Below are positions 7,155 to 12,515 of a DNA stretch of 17,781 nucleotides, piece by piece. Within the stretch, counting starts at the first letter, position 1; the number at the start of each line of letters is the position of its first letter. The stretch is from Nanobdellota archaeon. GTDB taxonomy: Archaea > Nanobdellota > Nanobdellia > Pacearchaeales > GW2011-AR1. The translations under genes and the position numbers were made by a program. The notes below the pieces were generated by a model, which was not told where the DNA came from, ran no database searches, and worked only from the letters and a program-made list of their open reading frames with translations. The stretch spans positions 1 to 17,781 of the forward strand of contig JADFNI010000022.1 in assembly GCA_022563455.1 (NCBI GenBank), in the 5' to 3' direction.

Positions 7155-7162
7155 TTTAAATA
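7155..7162 (-). promoter_or_regulatory. TATA box of the VTT membrane protein gene
   Basis: TATTTAAA on the minus strand is centred 25.5 nt before the ATG at 7133. The sequence is near-palindromic (TTTAAA core) and could also direct plus-strand transcription from about 7184, into the hairpin-rich gap that follows. Confidence 0.55.
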
Positions 7163-7189
7163 TCTATCTAGAAACACTGCTTGGTGTAT

Positions 7190-7300
7190 CAAAAGAAAAA
7201 TCCTCCGAGTAAGGAACAAAAAAAGGTCAGAAAAGAACCGAAATCCTTTTCTTCCCCTACATTTAACCGAAGTCAAATGATTGAACCGAAGTTCAATATT
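7190..7300. ncRNA. Hairpin-rich intergenic segment, candidate small RNA
   Basis: The gap 7134-7382 holds no plausible protein gene. It has three small hairpins that expose the same AACCGAA motif: AAAAG/CTTTT around 7231-7250, TTTAACCGAAGTCAAA at 7262-7277 (one mismatch), and TTGAACCGAAGTTCAA at 7281-7296 (6-bp stem, CGAA loop). The last two are repeats 19 nt apart. A plus-strand promoter reading is available at about 7155. The existence of an RNA is inferred only from structure and repetition. Confidence 0.3.
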
Positions 7301-7334
7301 TTGTGTAAGGGTCTTAAGTATTTAAGCTTTTTGG

Positions 7335-7367
7335 TAACCCTTGTTTGTGAGATTTTATAAAGGGTTA
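7335..7367 (+). promoter_or_regulatory. DUF424 promoter with inverted repeat around the TATA box
   Basis: TTTATAAA (7354-7361) is centred 25.5 nt before the ATG at 7383. Matching arms TAACCCTT (7335-7342) and AAGGGTTA (7360-7367) flank and overlap it, a layout suited to a dimeric repressor that blocks TBP/TFB. The TATA box is seen directly; the operator role is inferred. Confidence 0.5.
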
Positions 7368-7382
7368 TCATATTTTTAACTT

Positions 7383-7691
7383 ATGGAAAAAGAGTTTTTA
7401 GTTAAAGTTCATGAGAGTTATCGAGATGTTGTTTCAGTTTGTGATATTGGTTTGATTGGTAAAAAAATTGTTGAAGGGAACTTTCAATTAGATTTGACTG
7501 GGGAATTTTATAAGGGGGAAGAGGTGGATGAGGAAAAACTTAAAGAAATTATTGAATATCAATCTGGAGAGGACGCTACTTTTAATGTCGTTGGGGATAA
7601 GTCTATCGAGGTCTTTAAGAATCTTGGTCTAGTTTTAAAAGAAGGTGTTCGGAGAGTTGGTGGGGTTTCTTTTGCTCTTGTTTTGGTATAG
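7383..7691 (+). CDS. DUF424 family protein
   Basis: A 102-residue archaeal conserved protein. It shows the DUF424 pattern: FLVKVHESYRDVVSVCDIGLIGK near the N-terminus, GNFQLDLTGEFYKGEEVDEEKLKEII in the middle, then FNVVGDKSIEVFKNLG and a hydrophobic C-terminal strand GVSFALVLV. The length matches the family. It is restricted to archaea and found near translation genes, but its biochemical role is not established. Here it lies 24-30 nt upstream of aIF1A, which has its own TATA box in the gap, so the two may be transcribed both together and separately. A leaderless start at 7383 is supported by its promoter. Confidence 0.8.
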   Translation: MEKEFLVKVHESYRDVVSVCDIGLIGKKIVEGNFQLDLTGEFYKGEEVDEEKLKEIIEYQSGEDATFNVVGDKSIEVFKNLGLVLKEGVRRVGGVSFALVLV

Positions 7692-7692
7692 A

Positions 7693-7700
7693 TTTATATA
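7693..7700 (+). promoter_or_regulatory. TATA box of aIF1A; favours the second ATG
   Basis: TTTATATA begins two bases after the DUF424 stop. Its centre is 25.5 nt before the ATG at 7722 and only 19.5 nt before the in-frame ATG at 7716, so 7722 is the likelier leaderless start. Confidence 0.6.
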
Positions 7701-7721
7701 CGGTTTTTCGATTTAATGAAT

Positions 7722-8081
7722 ATGGCATTTAGTAAATTTAAAGATAAATCGAAGAAGAATAAGGCTTTGCTTGTGAATACCCAGTCTAATGACGGGCCAG
7801 TAAGAGTTAAACTTCCGGTTGGTCGAGAAGTTATTGGAGTTATTACTCAGAGGTGTGGTGGAAGTCGAATGATTGTTTCTTGTATGGATGGAAAATCTAG
7901 AAATTGCCGAGTTCCTGGACGAAAAAGGCGAGGTCTTTGGCTTCGAGAAGGAGATATTATAATTGTAGAGCCGTGGGAGTTTGATGAGAATAAAGGGGAT
8001 GTTTTATTCAAGTATACTCCAGCAGCGGTGGATCGGCTCAAGAAGATGGGCAAATTAACCATGGACAATGATGAATTTTAG
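7722..8081 (+). CDS. eif1a: Translation initiation factor aIF1A
   Basis: An OB-fold initiation factor that binds the small-subunit A site. The protein is about 119 residues from 7722 (121 if the ATG at 7716 is used). A basic N-terminal tail (KFKDKSKKNK) leads into the OB domain: VKLPVGREVIGVITQRCGGSRMIV, then CMDGKSRNCRVPGRKRR, then GLWLREGDIIIVEPWEF and GDVLFKYTPAAVDRLKKMGKL. These are the standard family blocks. The stop codon TAG (8079-8081) lies inside the 5' arm of a very long hairpin that continues to 8180. The next gene downstream is the sigma-54-like gene, under a separate promoter. Confidence 0.95.
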   Translation: MAFSKFKDKSKKNKALLVNTQSNDGPVRVKLPVGREVIGVITQRCGGSRMIVSCMDGKSRNCRVPGRKRRGLWLREGDIIIVEPWEFDENKGDVLFKYTPAAVDRLKKMGKLTMDNDEF

Positions 8082-8196
8082 TTTTCATGGGAATTTTCTG
8101 GCGTAAAAGAATTACTTGCGTACCAATGTACGCGGCGCAATTTTTTACTTGAAAAATTCACACATGAAAACTAAAATTCGTGAAAACTAAAATTCT
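8074..8196. repeat. Long near-continuous hairpin with duplicated 3' arm
   Basis: A 17-bp perfect inverted repeat has arms at 8074-8090 (GAATTTTAGTTTTCATG) and 8164-8180. It encloses further pairing: 8092-8098 with 8154-8160, 8104-8109 with 8144-8149, and a tip GCGTAC-CAAT-GTACGC (8119-8134). By hand this gives at least 36 bp in about 107 nt. The 3' arm is then repeated in tandem: TGAAAACTAAAATTC at 8166-8180 and again at 8182-8196. The 5' arm contains the aIF1A stop codon. Possible roles are a transcription end or RNA stabiliser of aIF1A, or a remnant of a miniature mobile element. Confidence 0.75.
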
Positions 8197-8264
8197 GTTG
8201 GTCTGCTTTTTTTGATTGATTGGGTGACTGCGGGTTAGATTGTTGTTACTTTCTAATAGATGCA

Positions 8265-8272
8265 TTTAAAAG
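8265..8272 (+). promoter_or_regulatory. TATA box of the sigma-54-like gene
   Basis: TTTAAAAG is centred 25.5 nt before the ATG at 8294, in exact register with the other leaderless genes of the window. It shows that this bacterial-looking gene is expressed from an archaeal promoter. Confidence 0.65.
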
Positions 8273-8293
8273 GAGAATTTTATTGATTATTTA

Positions 8294-9238
8294 ATGGGAA
8301 GTCTTGGAATGTCATTGTCTCAAAGGCCTCAGTTGGGGCTGTCTCAAAATTTAAAATTGTCGCAGATAATTAGTCGTGTAAATTTATCTTCGATACCAAT
8401 TTCTACTCTTGACGATGTGATGGCGTCCATTGTGGAGAATCCTTCTGAAGCTGAGAGGATCATTAAAAGTTCGAAAACGCTTGCAGTGGACTATTTGACA
8501 AATGCAGTTTGGGGCGAGCTTGAGCCAAATTCTTCTGGGCAATCTGGAGGAGGGTTGAATGTTCCTTCGAGTTTATGGTCTTTTAATTCATTAGTTGGAG
8601 ATTTTGATGCAGAAATTCAACCTGATGTTGTTTACAGTGGTCGGGAAGGAATGAAACCATTAATATGTTTTGCATCGAATTTGGAGCCGAACTTAAAATT
8701 AAGTCAGATTCAGATTCCAGATAGTTTTCCAAACGCTCAAAAATTATATTTTTCTTTGGTAAGATCTAAGAATTGGACTGTTTCGAATCTTAGGAATGTT
8801 TATACATTCTTGGGGAATTCTCAAAGAGAGTTTATTAGTACTTTAGATCCTTTGAGATTAAATATATGTGACAAGAACGAGGTGGCCTCTGAGCTTGATC
8901 TTCATCCTTCTAGTGTATTTAGGCTGATGAGGGATAAATATGTTGAGGTCAATTCTTCGGATGGTGAGAGTGAAATTCATCCAGTTGATCATTTGACTGC
9001 AACAAGAGATGATTTGAAGAGATACTCTGCAGTTTCTAAAATAAATCCTTTGCTAGCTAGGGAAAATGTGGATGGAGCATTTTCTGACAAATGTTTAAGT
9101 AATCTTACAGGAGTTCCTAGGAGGACGGTTACGAAATATCGTGGTCATTTGACTGGGATACCCGATATGTATGCTCGAGAGACGGCTTATGCAGCAGACC
9201 CTTTAAAGGAATTTAAAATTCCTTATTTTTCTGATTAA
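8294..9238 (+). CDS. rpoN-like: Sigma-54 (RpoN)-like protein
   Basis: The 314-residue protein matches the domain order of bacterial sigma-54. Residues 14-53 resemble Region I: LGLSQNLKLSQ, then S-T-L, then VENP at 47-50. Residues about 55-125 form a Gly/Ser-rich, shortened linker. Residues 148-200 resemble the end of the core-binding domain (AQKLYFSLVRSKNWTVSNLR, SQREF, LDPLRL). The HTH is NEVASELDLHPSSVFRLMRDKYVEV (195-219, in two pieces), as in the bacterial ElHxSTVSRxxxxKYV. The RpoN box is PRRTVTKYRG (275-284), seven of ten identical to ARRTVAKYRE, followed by IP as in bacteria. Bacterial proteins are usually 380-500 residues. It lies between aIF1A and a KH protein behind a TATA box, so it belongs to the archaeal genome. 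No AAA+ activator is in the window. Whether it binds archaeal RNA polymerase or only DNA is unknown. Confidence 0.85.
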   Translation: MGSLGMSLSQRPQLGLSQNLKLSQIISRVNLSSIPISTLDDVMASIVENPSEAERIIKSSKTLAVDYLTNAVWGELEPNSSGQSGGGLNVPSSLWSFNSLVGDFDAEIQPDVVYSGREGMKPLICFASNLEPNLKLSQIQIPDSFPNAQKLYFSLVRSKNWTVSNLRNVYTFLGNSQREFISTLDPLRLNICDKNEVASELDLHPSSVFRLMRDKYVEVNSSDGESEIHPVDHLTATRDDLKRYSAVSKINPLLARENVDGAFSDKCLSNLTGVPRRTVTKYRGHLTGIPDMYARETAYAADPLKEFKIPYFSD

Positions 9239-9243
9239 ATAAT

Positions 9244-9251
9244 CTTATAAA
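9244..9251 (+). promoter_or_regulatory. TATA box of the Pno1-like gene
   Basis: CTTATAAA is centred 25.5 nt before the ATG at 9273; it begins 5 bases after the sigma-54-like stop codon. A leaderless transcript is predicted. Confidence 0.6.
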
Positions 9252-9272
9252 CTAAATTCAGGTGCTTCTTAT

Positions 9273-9824
9273 ATGAGAAATGTTGCTGTTGTTAATATGC
9301 GAAAGATTAAGGCGGCCGTGCCGCTTATTGAGGACAGGGTTAAGGTTAAGATTTCTTTTAGGAAAGGGAGTATTGGGATTAAGGGGGCTGAATTAATCGA
9401 GTTTTTGGTTGATAAGATTATTCGGGCTGTGGATTTTGGGTTTGATGTTCGAGATGCGCTTTTGCTTGTGAATGAAGATTTTGTTTTGGAGTTTATTGGG
9501 ATTAAGGAGAATACTCGGCGGAAGAATATGAAGGACATTCGTAGTAGAATTATTGGGACTGGGGGGAAAGCTCGAAAGACTATTGAAAAACTGACAGGAG
9601 CCGTTATTGTTATAAAGAAGAATGATATTGGAGTAATTGTTGATTCGAATCATTTAGACGCTGTTACTCAAGGAATAGAGTCGCTTATTCGTGGAGCTAA
9701 GCATGGAAATGTGTTTGCTTATTTAGAGAAACAGGGAGCTTTAAAGGGGAGAATTGATCCTGATGATTTGGGGTTACGAAACGGGGTTGATCCTATGGAC
9801 GAAGAAATTGATGATGATGAGTGA
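9273..9824 (+). CDS. KH-domain RNA-binding protein, Pno1/Dim2/Krr1-like
   Basis: An archaeal small-subunit biogenesis type protein of 183 residues with two KH-like halves. The second KH domain (about 88-155) is clear: SRIIGTGGKARKTIEKLTG with GxxG at 95-98, then VIVIKKNDIGVIV, then IRGAKHGNVFAYLEKQ, a family hallmark. The first half (about 8-75) shows IRAVDFGFDVRDALLL as in the family, but the GxxG loop expected after RKIKAAVPLIEDR is not visible, so this KH domain looks shortened. An acidic tail (PMDEEIDDDE) ends the protein. The known role of Pno1/Dim2 is in maturing the 3' end of small-subunit rRNA. Start 9273 is chosen because a TATA box lies 25.5 nt upstream. It precedes the tRNA-Asn gene on the same strand. 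Confidence 0.85.
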   Translation: MRNVAVVNMRKIKAAVPLIEDRVKVKISFRKGSIGIKGAELIEFLVDKIIRAVDFGFDVRDALLLVNEDFVLEFIGIKENTRRKNMKDIRSRIIGTGGKARKTIEKLTGAVIVIKKNDIGVIVDSNHLDAVTQGIESLIRGAKHGNVFAYLEKQGALKGRIDPDDLGLRNGVDPMDEEIDDDE

Positions 9825-9854
9825 TTGGTTAGGTGATTTGGGATGGGAGTTAGA

Positions 9855-9862
9855 TTTAAAAA
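9855..9862 (+). promoter_or_regulatory. TATA box of tRNA-Asn
   Basis: TTTAAAAA is centred 27.5 nt before the first base of the mature tRNA. Using the 25-26 nt spacing of the protein genes, transcription would start only one or two bases before the tRNA. Confidence 0.5.
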
Positions 9863-9885
9863 TGAAATATCTTTTTAGATTCTGA

Positions 9886-9958
9886 GTCCGAATAGCTCAG
9901 CAGGTAGAGCGCATGGCTGTTAACCATGATGTCGGAGGTTCGAGTCCTCCTTCGGACG
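9886..9958 (+). tRNA. tRNA-Asn (anticodon GUU)
   Basis: A complete cloverleaf can be drawn. The acceptor stem is GTCCGAA/TTCGGAC (9886-9892 with 9951-9957) and the D stem GCTC/GAGC (9895-9898 with 9907-9910). The anticodon stem is CATGG/CCATG (9912-9916 with 9924-9928) with loop CTGTTAA and anticodon GTT at 9919-9921. The variable loop has 5 bases. The T stem is GGAGG/CCTCC with loop TTCGAGT. The discriminator base is G at 9958. CCA is not encoded and there is no intron. All stems are perfectly paired. Confidence 0.97.
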
Positions 9959-9974
9959 TTTAGTTTTAGAAACG

Positions 9975-9982
9975 TTTATAAA
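9975..9982 (+). promoter_or_regulatory. TATA box of the small membrane protein gene; decides the start
   Basis: TTTATAAA is centred 25.5 nt before the ATG at 10004. A longer frame opens at 9926, inside the tRNA gene, and is ruled out by this promoter. Confidence 0.6.
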
Positions 9983-10003
9983 TATTCAATTATTAATAGC
10001 CTA

Positions 10004-10309
10004 ATGATGGAGTGGATAAAAAAGAATCTTGGGAAAATTCTAAAAAAAGGTGAGCTTAATGAGATTGTTAAGGTTTCTTTGGTTGTTTCTTTGGTTATGA
10101 TTGTGTTTAGTTTTTTTAGTTTATTTTTGTTGGATACTTGGACTACTGGGGACAATATTATATGGGATCTTGCGTTTGCGGTTATTGCTACAGGTTTGAT
10201 TCTTCACAAGAGGTTAGATAAGAATTCAAGTTGGGGAATATATATTGGGATGCTTGCTACTGGAGTAATTTATGATTTTTTCAGAACGGTTGTTTTGTTC
10301 CTTTCTTGA
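10004..10309 (+). CDS. Small hypothetical membrane protein
   Basis: The protein has 101 residues and I do not recognise a family. A positively charged N-terminus (KKNLGKILKKGEL) is followed by three hydrophobic segments at about 22-43, 53-68 and 78-100. A short loop with DTWTTGDN sits between the first two, and a charged loop (HKRLDKNSSW) between the last two. The charge pattern suggests the N-terminus lies inside the cell. The start is set by the TATA box; a second ATG follows immediately at 10007. It lies between tRNA-Asn and the toxin-antitoxin pair, with separate promoters on both sides, so the neighbours do not suggest a function. Confidence 0.6.
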   Translation: MMEWIKKNLGKILKKGELNEIVKVSLVVSLVMIVFSFFSLFLLDTWTTGDNIIWDLAFAVIATGLILHKRLDKNSSWGIYIGMLATGVIYDFFRTVVLFLS

Positions 10310-10323
10310 TTTTTTTGGGAGAA

Positions 10324-10360
10324 TTTATATACTATGGTCTGCTATAGTCTACTATGGTTA
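10324..10360 (+). promoter_or_regulatory. Toxin-antitoxin promoter with three 10-bp direct repeats
   Basis: The TATA box TTTATATA (10324-10331) is centred 26.5 nt before the antitoxin ATG at 10354. The whole space from TATA box to start codon is made of three direct repeats: ACTATGGTCT (10331-10340), GCTATAGTCT (10341-10350) and ACTATGGTTA (10351-10360). Evenly spaced short repeats are typical operators of ribbon-helix-helix antitoxins, so autoregulation is likely (inference). Confidence 0.6.
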
Positions 10361-10617
10361 CAACTATTCAGATTGATGAGTCTTTGAAGGGGAAGCTTGA
10401 TGCCTTGAAAGTACATCATAGGGAGACTTATAATGAACTTCTGGTTAGGCTTGTTGGATCTTTTAAGCCTAGGGAGGATGTTGAGAGTCTTAAGGAGACT
10501 TTGGAGATTATGTCTGATCCTGATCTTGTTAGAAGAATTGCTGATTCTATGGAGAGGATTGAAAAGGGAAAATACGGGATTTCTCTTGATGAATTAGAAA
10601 AAGAACTTGGAGATTAA
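10354..10617 (+). CDS. Antitoxin, ribbon-helix-helix type
   Basis: An 87-residue protein starting with VTTIQIDESLKGKLDALKVH, a beta strand and helix typical of ribbon-helix-helix DNA-binding proteins. The second helix follows as ETYNELLVRLVGSF (about 25-38). The acidic C-terminal half (DVESLKETLEIMSDPDLVRRIADSMERIEKGKYGISLDELEKELGD) is of the kind that wraps and blocks a RelE-fold toxin. The toxin gene begins one base after its TAA stop, which is the classic antitoxin-first order. Its own N-terminal coding bases are part of the triple repeat in the promoter. The exact subfamily is not certain (RelB/VapB-like or DUF-type archaeal RHH). Confidence 0.8.
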   Translation: MVTTIQIDESLKGKLDALKVHHRETYNELLVRLVGSFKPREDVESLKETLEIMSDPDLVRRIADSMERIEKGKYGISLDELEKELGD

Positions 10618-10618
10618 G

Positions 10619-10867
10619 ATGTACAAAATAATCTTTGATCTTATTGCTGAAAGGTTTCTTAGGAAGTTAGATGGGACAGAAAGAAAAAGAATAAATAAGA
10701 AGTTTAGAGAATTGGAAAAAAATCCTCGGATGGGAAAACCATTAACTGGGAATTTTGCTGGACTTTTTAGTCTTAGAATAGGAAAGTATAGGGCTATCTA
10801 CAAAGTTTATGACGGGGAGCTCTTGGTTATGGTTATCGATATTGGGCATCGGAAGAACATTTATTGA
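10619..10867 (+). CDS. RelE/ParE-superfamily toxin
   Basis: An 82-residue RelE-fold protein; RelE types cut mRNA on the ribosome. The visible pattern is MYKIIFDLIAERFLRKLDGTERKRINKKF (helical hairpin), then LEKNPRMGKPLTGNFAGLFSLRIGKYRAIYKVYDG and VMVIDIGHRKNIY. The block LRIGKYRAIYKV and the final HRKNIY are the conserved strands that carry the basic catalytic or ribosome-contacting residues in this family. The frame is open from a TTG at 10607 inside the antitoxin gene, but the ATG at 10619, one base after the antitoxin stop, is the natural start. It is convergent with the small basic gene at 10897-11133. Confidence 0.85.
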   Translation: MYKIIFDLIAERFLRKLDGTERKRINKKFRELEKNPRMGKPLTGNFAGLFSLRIGKYRAIYKVYDGELLVMVIDIGHRKNIY

Positions 10868-10896
10868 TTTTTTTGGGTTTTCTTTCTTTAATAAGA

Positions 10897-11133
10897 TCAT
10901 CTCTTTTTCATTCTTTTAAGGTTTCTTGCAAGTATTGCTCTTTGTTCGATTTTTCTAGTTAGAAGGATACTCTTCTTCCCTATCTTTGTTGGGTTCTTTA
11001 CGGTATCTCCTGCTTCTGATTTTATTAGAGCGTTTAGAAGACTCATTGGAATTTTTTCACCTTTCTTGATTCTCAAATCGCTATGAAGTCTTCCAGGTTT
11101 ATGAATCGCTCTTTGTATCCACCTCTTTATCAT
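10897..11133 (-). CDS. Small basic protein with KPGxLH motif, unknown function
   Basis: A 78-residue, strongly basic protein. It begins MIKRWIQRAIHKPGRLHSDL and continues IKKGEKIPMSLLNALI; the second half ends QRAILARNLKRMKKR. The combination 'W-I-x-x-A-I-x-x-P-G-x-L-H ... K-I-P ... R-A-x-L-A-x-x-L-K' recurs, from memory, in short proteins of small archaea and of some viruses, without a known role. Nucleic-acid binding is a reasonable guess from the charge. It is transcribed divergently from mnmA from a single shared TATA box 25.5 nt from each start codon. That regular spacing is good evidence that the gene is real. Confidence 0.65.
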   Translation of the reverse strand: MIKRWIQRAIHKPGRLHSDLRIKKGEKIPMSLLNALIKSEAGDTVKNPTKIGKKSILLTRKIEQRAILARNLKRMKKR

Positions 11134-11154
11134 TATTTTGTATGATTGCTCAAC

Positions 11155-11162
11155 TTTTTAAA
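11155..11162. promoter_or_regulatory. Shared TATA box for two divergent genes
   Basis: TTTTTAAA (TTTAAAAA on the other strand) is centred at 11158.5. That is 25.5 nt from the minus-strand ATG at 11133 and 25.5 nt from the plus-strand ATG at 11184. One near-symmetric element appears to drive two leaderless transcripts in opposite directions. Confidence 0.6.
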
Positions 11163-11183
11163 TGCTTTCGATTTGGAGTTTTT

Positions 11184-12311
11184 ATGGTTAAGGGTAAACG
11201 AGTGGTTGTGGCAATGTCTGGGGGAGTGGACTCATCAGTTGCTGCATATTTGATGAAGGAGCGAGGGTTTGATGTAGTTGGTGTTTTTTTGAAATGTTGG
11301 AGTGATTCAAAAAATTCTACTGGAGAATGTAATTGGAGAAGTGAAAGAAGACATGCGCTTCGAGTTGCGTCAAAACTTGGGATTTCTTTGGTTACGGTGG
11401 ACGCTGAAAAGGAATATAGAAAGTATGTTGTAGACGTGATGTTTAAGGATTACAAGCGGGGGATTACTCCGAACCCAGATATTTTATGTAATGAGATTGT
11501 GAAATTTCCGTTTCTTTTGAATGAGGCTAAGAGGTTGAAGGCAGATATGGTCGTTACTGGGCATTTTGTAAGAATAAAAAAGGGACTTGGTGGGCGGACT
11601 TATCTTCTTCGAGGAAAAGACGAAATGAAAGATCAGAGTTATTTTTTATATAGGTTAAAAGAGAAGGATCTGGAAAAACTTATGTTTCCGATCGGAGAAT
11701 ATACTAAGGCCGAGGTTAGAAAAATTGCATTGGCGCAAGGTTTTATTAATCATGATAAAAAGTCAACTGTTGGGATTTGTTTTATTGGGAAGATGGATAT
11801 GAAGGAGTTTTTGAAGTCTAAGATTAAGCCTAAATCTGGGAAGATTTTGGGAGTGGATGGTGAGGTTTTGGGAGAGCATGATGGGGTTTATTATTATACT
11901 ATTGGACAGAGGCTTGGCGAGAGATTTGATTTAGTTATAAAAAAGAAAGGATCGTCACAGATGGGTCGGTGGTATGTTTCGTCAAAAGATGTAAAGAAGA
12001 ATACTTTGACTGTTGCTCCGGCTTGGCATGAGGATCTTTATAAGAATAGACTTAGGGTAATAGATTTTCATTTGATTAATGGTGGGCTTGAAAAATTTAA
12101 GAGACGAGCTTCTGGACTTCTTGGTGTTCGAGTTAAATCTAGAATTCGTCATGTTGGGGAGCTTGTGCCGTCTATATTGAGGTATAATAAGAAAACTAAA
12201 GGATTTGAGTTGAAGCTTTCTCGAGGATTAACAGGAGTTAGTGCTGGACAAGCTGTTGTTTTTTATAAGGGGAAGAGAGTTATTGGTGGCGGGGTTATTA
12301 GGGATTTTTGA
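11184..12311 (+). CDS. mnmA: tRNA-specific 2-thiouridylase MnmA
   Basis: The enzyme activates the C2 of the wobble uridine (U34) in tRNA with ATP and inserts sulfur. The protein has 375 residues, normal length. The ATP-binding P-loop is SGGVDSS (12-18). The catalytic cysteines are C102 in NPDILCNE and C199 in STVGICF, the same numbering as in the E. coli enzyme, with D99 alongside. The block GERFDLV and the C-terminal RNA-binding beta barrel (HLINGGLEKF to GGGVIRDF) complete it. Start 11184 (MVKGKRVVVAMSGG) is chosen over 11142 because of the TATA box and because the family begins just before the P-loop. MnmA is mainly a bacterial and organellar enzyme, so an ancient bacterial origin is likely. 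Confidence 0.93.
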   Translation: MVKGKRVVVAMSGGVDSSVAAYLMKERGFDVVGVFLKCWSDSKNSTGECNWRSERRHALRVASKLGISLVTVDAEKEYRKYVVDVMFKDYKRGITPNPDILCNEIVKFPFLLNEAKRLKADMVVTGHFVRIKKGLGGRTYLLRGKDEMKDQSYFLYRLKEKDLEKLMFPIGEYTKAEVRKIALAQGFINHDKKSTVGICFIGKMDMKEFLKSKIKPKSGKILGVDGEVLGEHDGVYYYTIGQRLGERFDLVIKKKGSSQMGRWYVSSKDVKKNTLTVAPAWHEDLYKNRLRVIDFHLINGGLEKFKRRASGLLGVRVKSRIRHVGELVPSILRYNKKTKGFELKLSRGLTGVSAGQAVVFYKGKRVIGGGVIRDF

Positions 12312-12416
12312 AAACAATTAATGTAGTTTTTGTAAAATTTTATTTTTATAAACTTGGCTAAAAATTAGATAAATATAAATAGTCAATATGTTATTATTAT
12401 ATAGTTAAACGTTAGT

Positions 12417-12457
12417 TTTATAAAGGAACCTTTAAACTGGACAATATTCTTTATAAA
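12417..12457 (+). promoter_or_regulatory. Promoter region of the glycosyltransferase operon
   Basis: The AT-rich gap 12312-12538 contains two TATAs, TTTATAAA at 12417-12424 and again at 12450-12457. A palindrome TAAAGGAACCTTTA (12421-12434) overlaps the first and may bind a regulator. The predicted transcription starts, near 12446 and 12479, leave leaders of 60-90 nt, unlike most genes here, and fit the use of Shine-Dalgarno sites downstream. The rest of the gap shows nothing else. Confidence 0.45.
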
Positions 12458-12515
12458 TGAAGATAAAGCTTAAAAATGAAAAATTCAGGAAAAACAATTT
12501 CTAGGTGATATAAGA

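Noticed and set aside
8200..8293. Sigma-54 type (GG-N10-GC) promoter in front of the sigma-54-like gene
   Set aside because: No convincing TGGCAC-N5-TTGC match found by eye; the TATA box at 8265 explains expression.
9926..10003. N-terminal extension of the small membrane protein
   Set aside because: It begins inside the tRNA-Asn gene; the promoter at 9975 supports the ATG at 10004.
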